DNA of 64,000 bases from Alphaproteobacteria bacterium (GCA_024742485.1 JANSYK010000001.1:1240001-1304000), one strand, 5' to 3'. Counted from the stretch's first letter, positions 26,857 through 36,498 are shown. Notes: generated by a model not told the origin, from the sequence alone. Numbers and translations: made by a program.

Positions 26857-27857
26857 GAGCGCACCCGGCCTGACAGGGAAGCGGACGCCACGACGACGAG
26901 GATCAGTGCCCCCTTGATGCAGCCTGTCCAGAACACATTGACGCCGATGGATTTGAAACCCAGCGACAGCGCCGAAACCAGCACAGCACCCAGCACGGCG
27001 CCCCATAGGGTCACGACGCGGCGCGGTGAAAAAGCGGCGCCAAGGAAAGTCGCCAGCACCATTTCAAGCAGCAGGTTCTCTTCGGTCCCGGGTGTGAATC
27101 CCGAACCACGGGCCAGAATGAACATGGCGGCCAACCCACCGGCGAAGGCAGCGACGAGAAAGGACTGCGAAATATAACGTTTTGGCGAGATGCCGGAGAC
27201 TTCGGCCGCATCTCGGCTGCCCCCGACCGCCTGAAGGTTCATTCCCCATCGCGTTCTGTGAACTGTCCAGAAATAGAAGATGAAAAGAACAAAGGTGATC
27301 AGAACACCCACTGAAACCCCGGCGAATACGCCGTCTCTGAGCCACACGATGGCGGCATGATCGACATTGATACGCCGGCTGGCCGTGATGACCTTGACGA
27401 TCCCTACAACCGCGACCGATGTCGCAAGGGTCGCCAACAAGGGCGTCATGCCCACCCAGACGACGAGAAACGCGTTGACGATGCCAACGGCCAGTGCACC
27501 AGCCATGGCAAGCAACAGGGCGATCGCAAGCGCCGTCTCATGCAGACTGATCTGATCAGCGATGATCGCCGCCGCCAGCACAGCGGTTGCTGGCACCGAA
27601 AGGTCGATACCTCCTGATACGACATCATCCCCTCCCGCCATGACAACCACCGAAAGGCCCAGACAGACGATAACGGTGGGAATGGCCTGCCTGAGGATCA
27701 GGTCAAGGGTCGACAGGGTCAGGAAATTCGCGGATGCGATGCTGAGATAGAGCAGAAGGGCAACGAAAATCATCAGCGGCAGTGTTCCGAGCCACATGCC
27801 GGCGGAGCGTTGGATCCAGCCGCGCGGGGCGGACATCGAAGACGCTTCGCCACTCAT
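26853..27857 (-). CDS. Ribose-type sugar ABC transporter permease (first)
   Basis: A 334-residue permease of the RbsC-like family. VCLGLSVVVMAGGDDVVSGGIDLSV includes the GGIDLSV motif, here with an extra GGDDVVS insertion before it, and about nine hydrophobic segments are visible. It overlaps the ATPase gene upstream (ATG at 27857, stop of the ATPase at 27854) and the second permease downstream by 4 nt each, so the three are tightly coupled. It works with the ATPase and binding protein in uptake of a carbohydrate or polyol. Confidence 0.9.
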   Translation of the reverse strand: MSGEASSMSAPRGWIQRSAGMWLGTLPLMIFVALLLYLSIASANFLTLSTLDLILRQAIPTVIVCLGLSVVVMAGGDDVVSGGIDLSVPATAVLAAAIIADQISLHETALAIALLLAMAGALAVGIVNAFLVVWVGMTPLLATLATSVAVVGIVKVITASRRINVDHAAIVWLRDGVFAGVSVGVLITFVLFIFYFWTVHRTRWGMNLQAVGGSRDAAEVSGISPKRYISQSFLVAAFAGGLAAMFILARGSGFTPGTEENLLLEMVLATFLGAAFSPRRVVTLWGAVLGAVLVSALSLGFKSIGVNVFWTGCIKGALILVVVASASLSGRVRS

Positions 27858-29389
27858 GCCGATGCTGCCTTCACGTGGCCGCCGGTTGTCAGCGCCAGCA
27901 GGGAATCGATCGTCAGTTCGGCAGCAGGCCTGTCCTCCACAACCCGGCCGCGCATCAGGATGATGATGCGGTCACACAAGCCGAGCAGTTCAGCAGGGTC
28001 GGATGATGAAACCAGCACCCCCGCACCTTCCTTGGCGAGATCTTCGATCAGCTGATAGATTTCGACCTTGGCACCGATATCGACACCGACGGTCGGTTCA
28101 TCGAGAATGAAAAGCTTCGAGCCCGTTGCCAGCCACCGCGCCAGGACAACCTTCTGCTGATTGCCGCCGCTGAGAAACCGGGTGACCGCCTCGACCCGTC
28201 TTGGCCGGATGTCGATCTTGTCCGAGAGGGCCTCGGCGCGTCGGGCTGCCTTTTCCCTGTTCTCGATCCGAAACGACGCAACCTCGTCAAGCGAAGCCAG
28301 ATTGATGTTGTCGCCGACGGTCATATCCAGAATGAGCCCATCATGGCGACGGTCCCTTGGCACCAGGACGATGCCCTTCTGGACGGCAGCCCATGGTGCC
28401 TTCAAATTGATCGCGTCACCATCGAACGTGACCGTTCCGCTGGTCGCCTGCCGCAATCCGTAAATCGTATCGGTGAGTTCCTCGCGGCCGGACCCGATCA
28501 GCCCCGCCACACCAACGATTTCGCCACGTCGGACACACAGGTCGACATCGCGAAACCGGCTTCCGTCACTCAATTGGCTGATATCGAGGAGCGTGTCACC
28601 GATCCTGTGGGATTTGCCCGGATAGAGCGCTTCGAGTTCGCGGCCGACCATGTGCTCGATGATGGTGTCAGCGGAATGACTGTCGACATGATCGAGCACC
28701 GCCACATCGACACCGTTGCGGAACACGGTCACCCGGTCACAGAGCTCGGTGATTTCACCCAGATAATGGGAGACGTAAATGATCGCGATTCCGCGCTCTT
28801 TCAGCCGTCGGATCGCAGCGAAAAGCTGGTCGATCTCTCCGCTGGCCAATGGGGCCGTCGGTTCGTCGAAGACCACCAGCCGGGCCTTGTCGTCAATCAG
28901 CGCGCGGGCAATTTGAACCAGCTTGCGTTCCGCAATGCCAAGATCGCGTATGAGGGTGGACCCTGAAATACTTGTATGCAGCGATTCACTCAGAAATTGT
29001 TCGGTCCTGGTGCGCATCGCCCGGCGATCAAGACCGAACGGACCAGTAATCTCTTGCCCCATGAAGACGGACTCGGCGACGGTGAAGTGCGGAACAAGGT
29101 GAAGTTCCTGGTGGATGAACCGCACCCCGGCCTCGTGCACCGAATGTGGTGTTACGTCTGCAAGAGCCTTTCCGTCCAGGACAATGGTGCCTGAATCGCG
29201 CCCGTAGACACCCGCAAGTACTTTGATAATGGTCGATTTGCCGGCACCGTTTTCGCCGACAAGACCGTGGATTTCACCGGCCGCGACTCCGAGGCTGGCG
29301 GCGTCCAGCGCCTTGACCCCCGGAAAGGTCTTGGAGATGTCCTCCATCGACAGCAGCGCCTGCGTGTTTGAAGTGTTGTCGTTCTGCAT
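27854..29389 (-). CDS. Ribose-type sugar ABC transporter ATPase (double ABC domain)
   Basis: A 511-residue ATPase with two tandem ABC domains, as in RbsA, XylG and MglA. The N-terminal domain has Walker A GENGAGKSTIIKVL and Walker B LVVFDEPTAPL. The C-terminal domain has the typical degenerate P-loop GLIGSGREEL, the signature FLSGGNQQKVVLARWL and Walker B LFILDEPTVGVD. It lies 118 nt downstream of the binding-protein gene, with a hairpin between, and overlaps the first permease gene by 4 nt. The sugar cannot be read from this subunit. Confidence 0.93.
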   Translation of the reverse strand: MQNDNTSNTQALLSMEDISKTFPGVKALDAASLGVAAGEIHGLVGENGAGKSTIIKVLAGVYGRDSGTIVLDGKALADVTPHSVHEAGVRFIHQELHLVPHFTVAESVFMGQEITGPFGLDRRAMRTRTEQFLSESLHTSISGSTLIRDLGIAERKLVQIARALIDDKARLVVFDEPTAPLASGEIDQLFAAIRRLKERGIAIIYVSHYLGEITELCDRVTVFRNGVDVAVLDHVDSHSADTIIEHMVGRELEALYPGKSHRIGDTLLDISQLSDGSRFRDVDLCVRRGEIVGVAGLIGSGREELTDTIYGLRQATSGTVTFDGDAINLKAPWAAVQKGIVLVPRDRRHDGLILDMTVGDNINLASLDEVASFRIENREKAARRAEALSDKIDIRPRRVEAVTRFLSGGNQQKVVLARWLATGSKLFILDEPTVGVDIGAKVEIYQLIEDLAKEGAGVLVSSSDPAELLGLCDRIIILMRGRVVEDRPAAELTIDSLLALTTGGHVKAASA

Positions 29390-29457
29390 CGCCTGGACAC
29401 TGATGAGGTGAAACTACGCATCGCAATTTAGCAGGATTGCGCGCAATTCATACTGAA

Positions 29458-29480
29458 GGGCCCCGCACAGGGCGGGACCC
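29458..29480 (-). other. Intercistronic hairpin after the sugar-binding protein gene
   Basis: The arms pair as GGG/CCC, one C-A mismatch, then CCCGC/GCGGG around a 5-nt loop. It lies about 28 nt past the binding-protein stop codon and about 70 nt before the ATPase start. As with the hairpin at 13971-13996, it probably stabilises the binding-protein mRNA or limits read-through, giving more binding protein than membrane components (inference). Confidence 0.5.
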
Positions 29481-29507
29481 TCTGGGGAGAAAGACCTGTT
29501 GGTTGGC

Positions 29508-30494
29508 CTAGTCCAGTTCGCCGTAGCCCAGTTCCTTGTAGACGGCCTTTGCCTCTTCAGGACCATTGACGGGCTTCACGTCGACAAAAGTCTGCGGCAA
29601 CAGCGTCTCGCCCGCGAAATGGCGTGCGACATTGGTGGCGGCCGTCGAGCCGATTTTGCGCGGCTGCTGAGCGACATTGGCAACGAACGGGCTGTTTTCT
29701 TCAGCCATGATTTCAAGGGTTTCCGGACCGCCATCAAGCGCCGTCACCTTGATTTCCGTGCGACCGGCTTCCTCGAGTGCCTGAACGATGCCGATCGCCG
29801 GCTGGTCCCAGCAACCCACATGGATCGCATCGATGGTGCCTTTCGGATTTTGGTTCAGCAGATCCAGGGTCTTTTTGCGGGCGTCCTCCGGAGCATTGGC
29901 GAATTCCTCCGCCAGCTCGGGCTGCATGATCTCGATGCCCGGATAATCCTGCATCACATATTTCCACAATCCAGCACGAATTCCACAAATGCGCAGGGCA
30001 CCTTCGAATGCATTGAAGATAGCCACCTTGCCTTTGCCGCCAATGGCATCGGCCATGTAGCGACCGATCGTGGTGCCCATGTAATAGTTGTCGGATGTGG
30101 TGTTGTTGATGCCGTGCGGCGAGAGATGGTCCACCGTGAAGACCGGGATGCCCGCAGCCCGCAGCGCCTCGAATTTCGGTTCCACAGCGCCATCGCCAAG
30201 AATCGAGATGACAGCATCAACCTTGTTGTTCAGCAGGATGTCGTGATTGTCGGCGTGAACCTGATTGTCGCGGCCACCATCGACCGGCACGACCTCACCG
30301 CCCAGTTCCTTGACCCGGTCAAGCGCACCGTTAAAGGCTTCCCGGTCCCAGAAATGCTGTGTGCCGACCACGGCGACACCGATCTTCTTGCCGCTCAACG
30401 ACAAATCAGCAGCCCATGAAGACGACATTACGGCCATCGAAACCGCCATCGTTGCGGCCAGAACGGCCACGTTCCTTGCAATTCGTACACTCAT
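29508..30494 (-). CDS. Periplasmic sugar-binding protein, ribose/LacI-like family
   Basis: A 328-residue secreted binding protein. A signal peptide ends near SSSWA, followed by the periplasmic binding protein type 1 fold: KKIGVAVVGTQHFWDREAFNGALDRVKEL, then VDAVISILGDGAVEPKFEALRAAGIPVFTVD, and GCWDQPAIGIVQALEEAGRTEIKVTALDG. It is the first gene of the ABC transporter operon and diverges from the FGGY kinase gene across a 158-nt region carrying TGTCAA boxes. The ligand is unknown; the neighbouring kinases and aldolase point to a sugar or polyol. Confidence 0.9.
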   Translation of the reverse strand: MSVRIARNVAVLAATMAVSMAVMSSSWAADLSLSGKKIGVAVVGTQHFWDREAFNGALDRVKELGGEVVPVDGGRDNQVHADNHDILLNNKVDAVISILGDGAVEPKFEALRAAGIPVFTVDHLSPHGINNTTSDNYYMGTTIGRYMADAIGGKGKVAIFNAFEGALRICGIRAGLWKYVMQDYPGIEIMQPELAEEFANAPEDARKKTLDLLNQNPKGTIDAIHVGCWDQPAIGIVQALEEAGRTEIKVTALDGGPETLEIMAEENSPFVANVAQQPRKIGSTAATNVARHFAGETLLPQTFVDVKPVNGPEEAKAVYKELGYGELD

Positions 30495-30602
30495 GTCTCG
30501 TTTCCTCCCTTTCGGCTATCCTCAAGCCTGATATTGAACCTGGAAACCACGCGGAACGAACGCCCAAACAGTGGTCCACAAACGGAATTACCAATTAACT
30601 TA

Positions 30603-30627
30603 TGTCAACTAAACTGCTATATGTCAA
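30603..30627. promoter_or_regulatory. Candidate SorC-family operator: tandem TGTCAA boxes
   Basis: Two copies of TATGTCAA lie in direct orientation, with TGTCAA at 30603-30608 and 30622-30627 (19 bp apart, about two helical turns). They sit in the divergent promoter region between the binding-protein gene and the FGGY kinase gene. The same half-site occurs as an inverted pair at 38779-38795 in the other divergent promoter of this locus. Recognition by the SorC-family protein at 33225-34208 is inferred. Confidence 0.45.
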
Positions 30628-30652
30628 TTTTGCAGAGGCGCGCTTGTAAATC

Positions 30653-32161
30653 ATGAAAGGTCAATTGTTCCTGGGAATCGACGTCGGTACGACCGCCGTC
30701 AAAGCGGCCGTTTTCGACCGCCACGGTGCCGTTCAGGCCATCGCGTCCATTGACGCGCAAAGCAGTCATCCCGCTTCGAACCTGTCGGAGCAGGACATGG
30801 ATGAGGTATGGCAAAACGTCCGTTCGGCAATCACGGAGGTGACATCCGTCACGGACGCAAGGTCCGTCGCATCGATTGGCGTTTGTGGTCAGGGTGACGG
30901 CCTTTGGGCGCTTGACGCGAGCCACAAACCGGTGCGGCCGGCAATTCTGTGGAATGATCAGCGAGCAAGCCGTTATGTGCAGCAATGGGTCGAAGATGGA
31001 ACTTCCGACCTGATCTCGCGCCACTGCAGGACCGCGATCTGGTCGGGCACCAGTGCCGCCGCCTATCGCTGGCTGGCTGACAACGAGCCCGAAACAGCAA
31101 GTAAGGTTGCACATATTTGCCATGCGAAAGACTGGATCAATTTGAACCTGACCGGCTCGCTGGCTACCGATTTCACCGACGCCTCCATTCCGTTTCTCGA
31201 TCTCGAAAGTGTGACCTTTTCGGACGAGACCTTTCGCCTTGGCCGTGTCGAGGCGCTCAGGGGAAAGATGCCGCCACCGCGTCGCTCGGACACCAAACTG
31301 GGAACGCTTGATCCCAAGATTGCATCGGAACTCGGCCTTACAGAGGATATCCCCGTCGCCGTCGGCGCAATCGACCTTGCCGCCATGCATATCGGCCTCG
31401 GCCTGAACAAGGTGGGCGATACCCTTCTCATCCTGGGGACGACCGCGGTCGTCAACACGGTGACGGAGCCGCAGCCTTTCGATCAGCCACCGGTTGGCGC
31501 CACAATACTGCACCCCTTGTCGGATCGCTGGATCCGGGTGCTCGCGCCGCAATCGGGAGCATCTGCATTCGACTGGTTCGCAGACCTGCATCCCGATGGG
31601 TTCGGCGGTCAGACAGCGGGTGATATCGCGGAAAAGATCAACAGTGCAGCACAAACCGTTCCGCCGGGATCGGATGGTGTTCTCTTCCTGCCCTACCTGA
31701 CGGGCGAGCGCGCGCCCTTTGTGGCACCGCAGGCCAGCGGCGCTTTTCTGGGCCTTCGATCGGGAACATCAAGAGCCTCGATGGCGCGCGCCGTGATGGA
31801 AGGTACGGCGTTCAGCCTCCGCCATTGCCTTGATGAAACCGGCATCAGCGCACCGAGAGAGATTGCCATCACTGGTGGTGGCGCACGCAATGATCTTTGG
31901 TGCAGCATTCTGGCCAGTGTCCTGGGAACAGCCGTCGTCGCCACAGAAGAAGCCGATCATGGCCTGTGGGGCGCGGCATTGCTGGGTGCCGGCGCTGCGG
32001 GACAGCTGGATCCTTACACGGACCATCCGCGTCAAACGTCTCGCCGTCGCCACGAAACGAATTCCAAGTGGACGAAGCATTACGACGTGGCATACCGTCG
32101 TTATCGGTCAGCCATCGAAATTCACGCACCGTTCTGGAAGATCACACAGGATGAAACCTAG
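30653..32161 (+). CDS. FGGY-family carbohydrate kinase
   Basis: A 502-residue kinase that phosphorylates a sugar or polyol with ATP. The N-terminal phosphate-1 motif is FLGIDVGTTAVKAAVFD, the substrate region is SIGVCGQGDGLWALDASHKP followed by AILWNDQRA, and the C-terminal adenosine motif is AITGGGARNDLWCSILASVLG. The GQGDGLW segment resembles erythritol or xylulose kinase-like members rather than glycerol kinase. It is the first gene of a rightward set with a PfkB kinase and a SorC regulator and is divergent from the ABC transporter. The exact substrate is not assigned. Confidence 0.9.
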   Translation: MKGQLFLGIDVGTTAVKAAVFDRHGAVQAIASIDAQSSHPASNLSEQDMDEVWQNVRSAITEVTSVTDARSVASIGVCGQGDGLWALDASHKPVRPAILWNDQRASRYVQQWVEDGTSDLISRHCRTAIWSGTSAAAYRWLADNEPETASKVAHICHAKDWINLNLTGSLATDFTDASIPFLDLESVTFSDETFRLGRVEALRGKMPPPRRSDTKLGTLDPKIASELGLTEDIPVAVGAIDLAAMHIGLGLNKVGDTLLILGTTAVVNTVTEPQPFDQPPVGATILHPLSDRWIRVLAPQSGASAFDWFADLHPDGFGGQTAGDIAEKINSAAQTVPPGSDGVLFLPYLTGERAPFVAPQASGAFLGLRSGTSRASMARAVMEGTAFSLRHCLDETGISAPREIAITGGGARNDLWCSILASVLGTAVVATEEADHGLWGAALLGAGAAGQLDPYTDHPRQTSRRRHETNSKWTKHYDVAYRRYRSAIEIHAPFWKITQDET

Positions 32162-32214
32162 CAGCCGATCGATCAAACCGATGGGCAACGCCAGACGAAA
32201 CACCGAGGGAAAAA

Positions 32215-33174
32215 ATGCCGAAATTTGATGCCGTCTTTGCCGGCCTTACCATTCTCGATGTCGCCGGCCGACCGGTTTCCGCCATTCCGAAAGGTGGAAA
32301 TGTCGACTTTATCGATGAAATCCGGATGAACCCGGCCGGAACCGCATCGGGCGCGGTCATGAATGCATCCAAACTGGGGCTTACCTGCGCCACGGCAGCC
32401 TGTGTTGGCAATGACGAAAAGGGCGATTTCATCGTCAACTACTATGACCGCATGGGGATCGATACGTCCCTCGTGCAGCGGACCGATACGATGCCCACAT
32501 CCGCTACCATATTGCCCATCAGGCCGAACGGTGAACGCCCGGCCCTCCACTGCCGCGGCGCCTCCGACGCGTGGTATGTCGAGGAAAGCGGGTTCGAAGC
32601 GCTATGCGACGCCAGATTTTTGCATCACGGTGGCACGGGCTTGCTGAACGCGATGGATGATGGCCAGAGTGCAAAATTGCTGGCCCACGCAAAACAAAAG
32701 GGGCTGACGGTCACCTTCGATCTGATCGCCCCCGATGAATACACGGTCGGATTGTTGGCGGATCTCCTGCCACATGTCGACTATTTCATGCCGTCATTCG
32801 AAGAAGCCGTGTTTTTGAGCGGATTGTCCGAACCTGCTGATGTTTCAGCGTTTTTCAAGAACATGGGTGCTCGCTCCTGTATCTTCAAATGGGGTGCCAA
32901 CGGCTCCTATGTGAGTTGTGCAGGACAAAAGGATTTCCGTGTTCCCGCATTGAAGGTCGCCGTTTCGGATACAACCGGCTGCGGCGACAGCTATTGCGGT
33001 GGCTTCATCGCCGGCCTGGCCATGGGATATGATGTCGAGGCTGCTTGCCGGCTTGGAACGGCGGTATCGGCGCAGGTTGCGACCGGTCTCGGTTCCGATG
33101 CCGGCGTCGACGATCTGGAGTCGACGCTCGCCTTCATGCAATCGGCCACCGAATTGACTCAGCCGCCCGGTTGA
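32215..33174 (+). CDS. PfkB-family carbohydrate kinase
   Basis: A 319-residue kinase of the ribokinase/PfkB family. MNPAGTASGAVMNASKLGL near the N-terminus is the Gly-rich sugar-binding signature, and VAVSDTTGCGDSYCGGFIAGLAMG near the C-terminus contains the catalytic GCGD aspartate and anion hole. GAGGGA lies just upstream of ATG 32215. It is encoded 53 nt after the FGGY kinase and 50 nt before the SorC regulator. Two kinases in one set could phosphorylate a substrate in sequence, or act on two related sugars; the sequence does not decide. Confidence 0.9.
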   Translation: MPKFDAVFAGLTILDVAGRPVSAIPKGGNVDFIDEIRMNPAGTASGAVMNASKLGLTCATAACVGNDEKGDFIVNYYDRMGIDTSLVQRTDTMPTSATILPIRPNGERPALHCRGASDAWYVEESGFEALCDARFLHHGGTGLLNAMDDGQSAKLLAHAKQKGLTVTFDLIAPDEYTVGLLADLLPHVDYFMPSFEEAVFLSGLSEPADVSAFFKNMGARSCIFKWGANGSYVSCAGQKDFRVPALKVAVSDTTGCGDSYCGGFIAGLAMGYDVEAACRLGTAVSAQVATGLGSDAGVDDLESTLAFMQSATELTQPPG

Positions 33175-33224
33175 AGGATTGATGAGGGCCTTGAGAACGG
33201 GGACAAGCAGGTGTTTGGACAGGT

Positions 33225-34208
33225 ATGAGCGACACGTCGGAGAGCAGGAGAATAACCGCCAACAGAAGCGTTTTGGCCAGTGTCGCACTGCTTTACTACA
33301 AGGACGGTCTGATGCAGAGCGAGATCGCAAAACGTCTCAACATCTCGCGCGCCACTGTCGTCAACTACCTCAAACAGGCAAGAGAACTGCAAATCGTCGA
33401 TATTCGCGTCGATGGCAAGGCTTTCGCCAGCTCGAACCTGTCTCGCGAGGTCAAGGACAAATTCAAGCTTGAAGACGTCTATATTGCCGAACCTTTTGCA
33501 CCCAAAGGATCAAGCAGGACGTCGCGCAAGGAGGTCAATCGTCAGATCGCCCAGGTGGGCGCCATGGCGCTGGTCAATCTCGTCCAGCCCAAGGATACGC
33601 TGGGTGTCGCCTGGGGCGAAACAATCCACTTTTTGTCCGAGCAACTGCCCAGAAGCGGTGTCCCGTCCGTCACGGTCTGCCAACTCATTGGTTCGATGAA
33701 ATCACCTTTGTTGTCGGCGTCCGAATCCTGTGCTGTCCGCATCGCCTCACGCCTGGGGGCCGAGTGCCACACGCTGCATTCGCCGGCCATACTGTCGACC
33801 GGCTCATTGGCGCAGGCCCTGCGGGAAGAACCGGTGATCAAATCCCAACTGGGCCGGCTGGAAAACCTGTCCAAAGCACTGTTTTCCGTCGGAAACTGTC
33901 AAACGAACACGCATATTCAGCAGACCGGCATGGTCAGCGCCGACGAACTCGACTGGTATCGCTCGAAGGGCGCGGTCGGCGTTTTGTGCGCTCGCTTCAT
34001 CGATGGTGACGGCAACCCGGTTGTCGGCGAACCGGACAGCCGCATGATCGGTATCGAGCTGGAGCAGCTTCACAAATGCAGGACAGGGATCCTGGTTGCC
34101 GGTGGCGCGGACAAGCGAGAAGCGATCACGGCCTCCATCAGGGGCGGCTATGTAACGCATCTCGTGATCGATCGTCAGACGGCGATGCAGCTTCTTACCG
34201 AAGACTAG
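33225..34208 (+). CDS. SorC-family (sugar-binding) transcriptional regulator
   Basis: A 327-residue regulator. The N-terminal helix-turn-helix lies at about 28-52 (LMQSEIAKRLNISRATVVNYL). The rest is the SorC sugar-phosphate-binding domain, with LGVAWGETIHFLSEQLP, FSVGNCQTNTHI, CARFIDGDGNPV and the closing GILVAGGADKREAITASIRGGYVTHLVID. Members such as EryD control sugar or polyol operons and usually respond to a phosphorylated intermediate. It closes the kinase set, and its last 14 nt overlap the convergent molybdoenzyme gene. Candidate operators are the TGTCAA boxes at 30603-30627 and 38779-38795. Confidence 0.9.
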   Translation: MSDTSESRRITANRSVLASVALLYYKDGLMQSEIAKRLNISRATVVNYLKQARELQIVDIRVDGKAFASSNLSREVKDKFKLEDVYIAEPFAPKGSSRTSRKEVNRQIAQVGAMALVNLVQPKDTLGVAWGETIHFLSEQLPRSGVPSVTVCQLIGSMKSPLLSASESCAVRIASRLGAECHTLHSPAILSTGSLAQALREEPVIKSQLGRLENLSKALFSVGNCQTNTHIQQTGMVSADELDWYRSKGAVGVLCARFIDGDGNPVVGEPDSRMIGIELEQLHKCRTGILVAGGADKREAITASIRGGYVTHLVIDRQTAMQLLTED

Positions 34209-36498
34209 GGTCAGCAACCATCGAAGGAGCGTGGAACGTCGTCGCCTGCGGTGCGTCGCCCCGAAAACGGCTGAGAAACACAATGGCCGTATGCGCCATG
34301 TTGCCCTGGCTCAAATGTGAGCATCCTTCATCCCGTGTCAGGACATTGGGGTTGCCGTTAATGTCTATTCTGCGACCGTCAATCCAGTGCAGATCTAGCA
34401 ACGCGCCGGTCGCAAGTGCGATCGTGTCCAGGCGGATGTCCTCGGTCAGAACCGCACCGGCCAGACAAGCACCACGGGCATTTTCAATCAGCACGATGTC
34501 ACCGGCGCCGATCCCCCGCGCCGTGGCGGTGTCCGGGTGCATGTAACAGGGCTCCCGACCATCGATTTTCGCCCGGCGTGACTCATTCCCATTGTCCAAT
34601 TGCGCATGCAGGCGCGTATCCGGCTGCGGTGAGATCAGGAAAAGCGCTCCGGATGGTGCGTCGGTGACGGTTTCACCGGAACGTTTCCAATGCGGATGAC
34701 TGGCCATTCCGTCGAGGTCCATGTCAGCGATGGCCGACGAGGAGAGTTCGATTTTCCCCGAAACCGTTCCCAGCGCATGTCGATCAGGATCGGCCACGAA
34801 ATCGCGGAATTGAATTCTCGTCTCCGAAGTGTTCGGACAGTCAAAACGGCCAAGTTCCTGAAAACTCTCAAAAGACGGCAATTCAATCCCGTTTTCGTCA
34901 GCCACCCGGACGCAGGATTCCCAAAGCCATGCAAGCCATTGCGCACTGGAGCGGCCGTCCGTGAAGGCCTGACCGGTTCCCAGACGATCGGCAAGCTCGG
35001 CAAAAATGTCATAGTCGTTTCGGCTTTCACCCAGCGGGTCCATGGCACGGGACATCCAGATGAGGGAGGGATCGCGACGATTGATCATGATGTCATTGCG
35101 CTCAAGCGGCGATGTTGCCGGCAAGACGATATCCGCGCGAGCGGCGGTTGCCGTCCAGCTGTGCTCATGAACAATGACCGCTTCCGGCCGCTGCCAGGCC
35201 TGCTCCAGACGGTTGAGATCCTGGTGATGGTGGAACGGGTTGCCGCCGACCCAATAGACAAGTCGCGTATCGGGAAAGCGGTGTTGTTCTCCATTGTAGT
35301 GAAACACCTCGCCGGGCCTTTCCAGCAGATCGGCGATCCGGGCGACCGGAATGAAATCCGGGACGGCATTGGGTCCTTGCGGCACGGAAGGCCAACCGAT
35401 CAGCTTCGCGGGGCGGCCGATGGCCGTCATGCTGCCATAACCGAAACCAAAGCCGGTGCCCGGCCGTCCGATCTGTCCCAGCATGGCTGCCAGGGCAAGC
35501 CCCATCCAGAGTGGTTGTTCACCGTGTTCGGCCCGCTGCAGGCTCCAGCTTACGGTGATCATGGTCCTGCTGCGAGCCATCCTGCTCGCAAGTTCGACGA
35601 TTGCATCGGTGTCGACATCGCAGATTTCAGCCGCCCAGCGAGGTGTCTTTGCAATCCCGTCCGAAGCGCCCGAGATATGATCCTTCAGAGCATCCCATCC
35701 GACCGTATAGCGCTCGAGAAATGCCAGATCGACCGCTTCGATCCGGACCAGCTCGTAGGCAATCGCCAACATCAACGCCATGTCGGTTCCCGGGCGGATG
35801 GGAAACCATTCCACCGCGTCGTGATCGGCGGCGTCGCCGCGCTGGGGCGAGATCAACGCCATTGTCATGCCGTTGGAAAAAGCCCGGTTCACCCAGCCGG
35901 GAACTTCGTGTCCGGTTGTGCCTGAAGATGTGAGCTGAGCCGTGCGGGCCGAGACACCGCCAAAAGCCACCAGAAGTTCGCAATTCTCGGCAATCAGTGG
36001 CCAGCTTGTGATCTGATCCTGAAACTGCCTGTGAGACATTCCCGTGACGTGAGGCAGAAGCACCTCAGCGGCCCCATGGGAATAGGTGTTGACCGAACGG
36101 GTAAAGCCACCAATCGTGTTGAGAAACCGCCGCAAATGCGATTGCGCATGATGGAACCGGCCGGCGCTCGCCCAGCCATAGGACCCCGCGAAAATGGCGC
36201 TATTGCCGTGGTGTGTCCTGACCCGCTCAAGCTCCCCGGAAACAAGGTCCAGGGCGGTTTCCCACGATACCGGAACAAAACGGTCACCGGCACACCTGTT
36301 TTTGTCACGGTCCTTCAGCCACCCCCGCCGCACAACGGGGCCGTGAATACGAGCCTTGGTGTCCTGAATGGCCGAAACCCAACCTGCACCGATCCTCGAC
36401 GGATGGGGATCGTCCGCAACCGGATTGAGCCGCAGGTCATCTCCGTAGCCCCGGACTTCAAAGGCACCCCAGTGGGCGGCGGTATATCGTTTGCTCAT
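34195..36498 (-). CDS. Molybdopterin oxidoreductase, biotin sulfoxide/DMSO reductase type
   Basis: A 767-residue member of the DMSO reductase family without the N-terminal Fe-S cysteines. There is no twin-arginine or other signal peptide, so it is likely cytoplasmic, like BisC. SAIFAGSYGWASAGRFHHAQSH contains the region of the serine that ligates molybdenum. VSWSLQRAEHGEQPLWMGLALAAMLGQIGRPGTGF and the C-terminal cofactor-binding domain (MHPDTATARGIGAGDIVLIENARGA) are typical. Possible reactions are reduction of methionine sulfoxide, biotin sulfoxide or other S- and N-oxides. It overlaps the SorC gene tail to tail and lies 51 nt beyond the stop of the aldolase/dehydrogenase gene, so it may be co-transcribed with that gene. 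Confidence 0.87.
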   Translation of the reverse strand: MSKRYTAAHWGAFEVRGYGDDLRLNPVADDPHPSRIGAGWVSAIQDTKARIHGPVVRRGWLKDRDKNRCAGDRFVPVSWETALDLVSGELERVRTHHGNSAIFAGSYGWASAGRFHHAQSHLRRFLNTIGGFTRSVNTYSHGAAEVLLPHVTGMSHRQFQDQITSWPLIAENCELLVAFGGVSARTAQLTSSGTTGHEVPGWVNRAFSNGMTMALISPQRGDAADHDAVEWFPIRPGTDMALMLAIAYELVRIEAVDLAFLERYTVGWDALKDHISGASDGIAKTPRWAAEICDVDTDAIVELASRMARSRTMITVSWSLQRAEHGEQPLWMGLALAAMLGQIGRPGTGFGFGYGSMTAIGRPAKLIGWPSVPQGPNAVPDFIPVARIADLLERPGEVFHYNGEQHRFPDTRLVYWVGGNPFHHHQDLNRLEQAWQRPEAVIVHEHSWTATAARADIVLPATSPLERNDIMINRRDPSLIWMSRAMDPLGESRNDYDIFAELADRLGTGQAFTDGRSSAQWLAWLWESCVRVADENGIELPSFESFQELGRFDCPNTSETRIQFRDFVADPDRHALGTVSGKIELSSSAIADMDLDGMASHPHWKRSGETVTDAPSGALFLISPQPDTRLHAQLDNGNESRRAKIDGREPCYMHPDTATARGIGAGDIVLIENARGACLAGAVLTEDIRLDTIALATGALLDLHWIDGRRIDINGNPNVLTRDEGCSHLSQGNMAHTAIVFLSRFRGDAPQATTFHAPSMVADPSLR

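Noticed and set aside
26044-27177. A 377-codon open frame on the plus strand
   Set aside because: It is antisense to both ribose-type permease genes, is rich in Asp, Arg and Gln and has no ribosome binding site, so it is a shadow.
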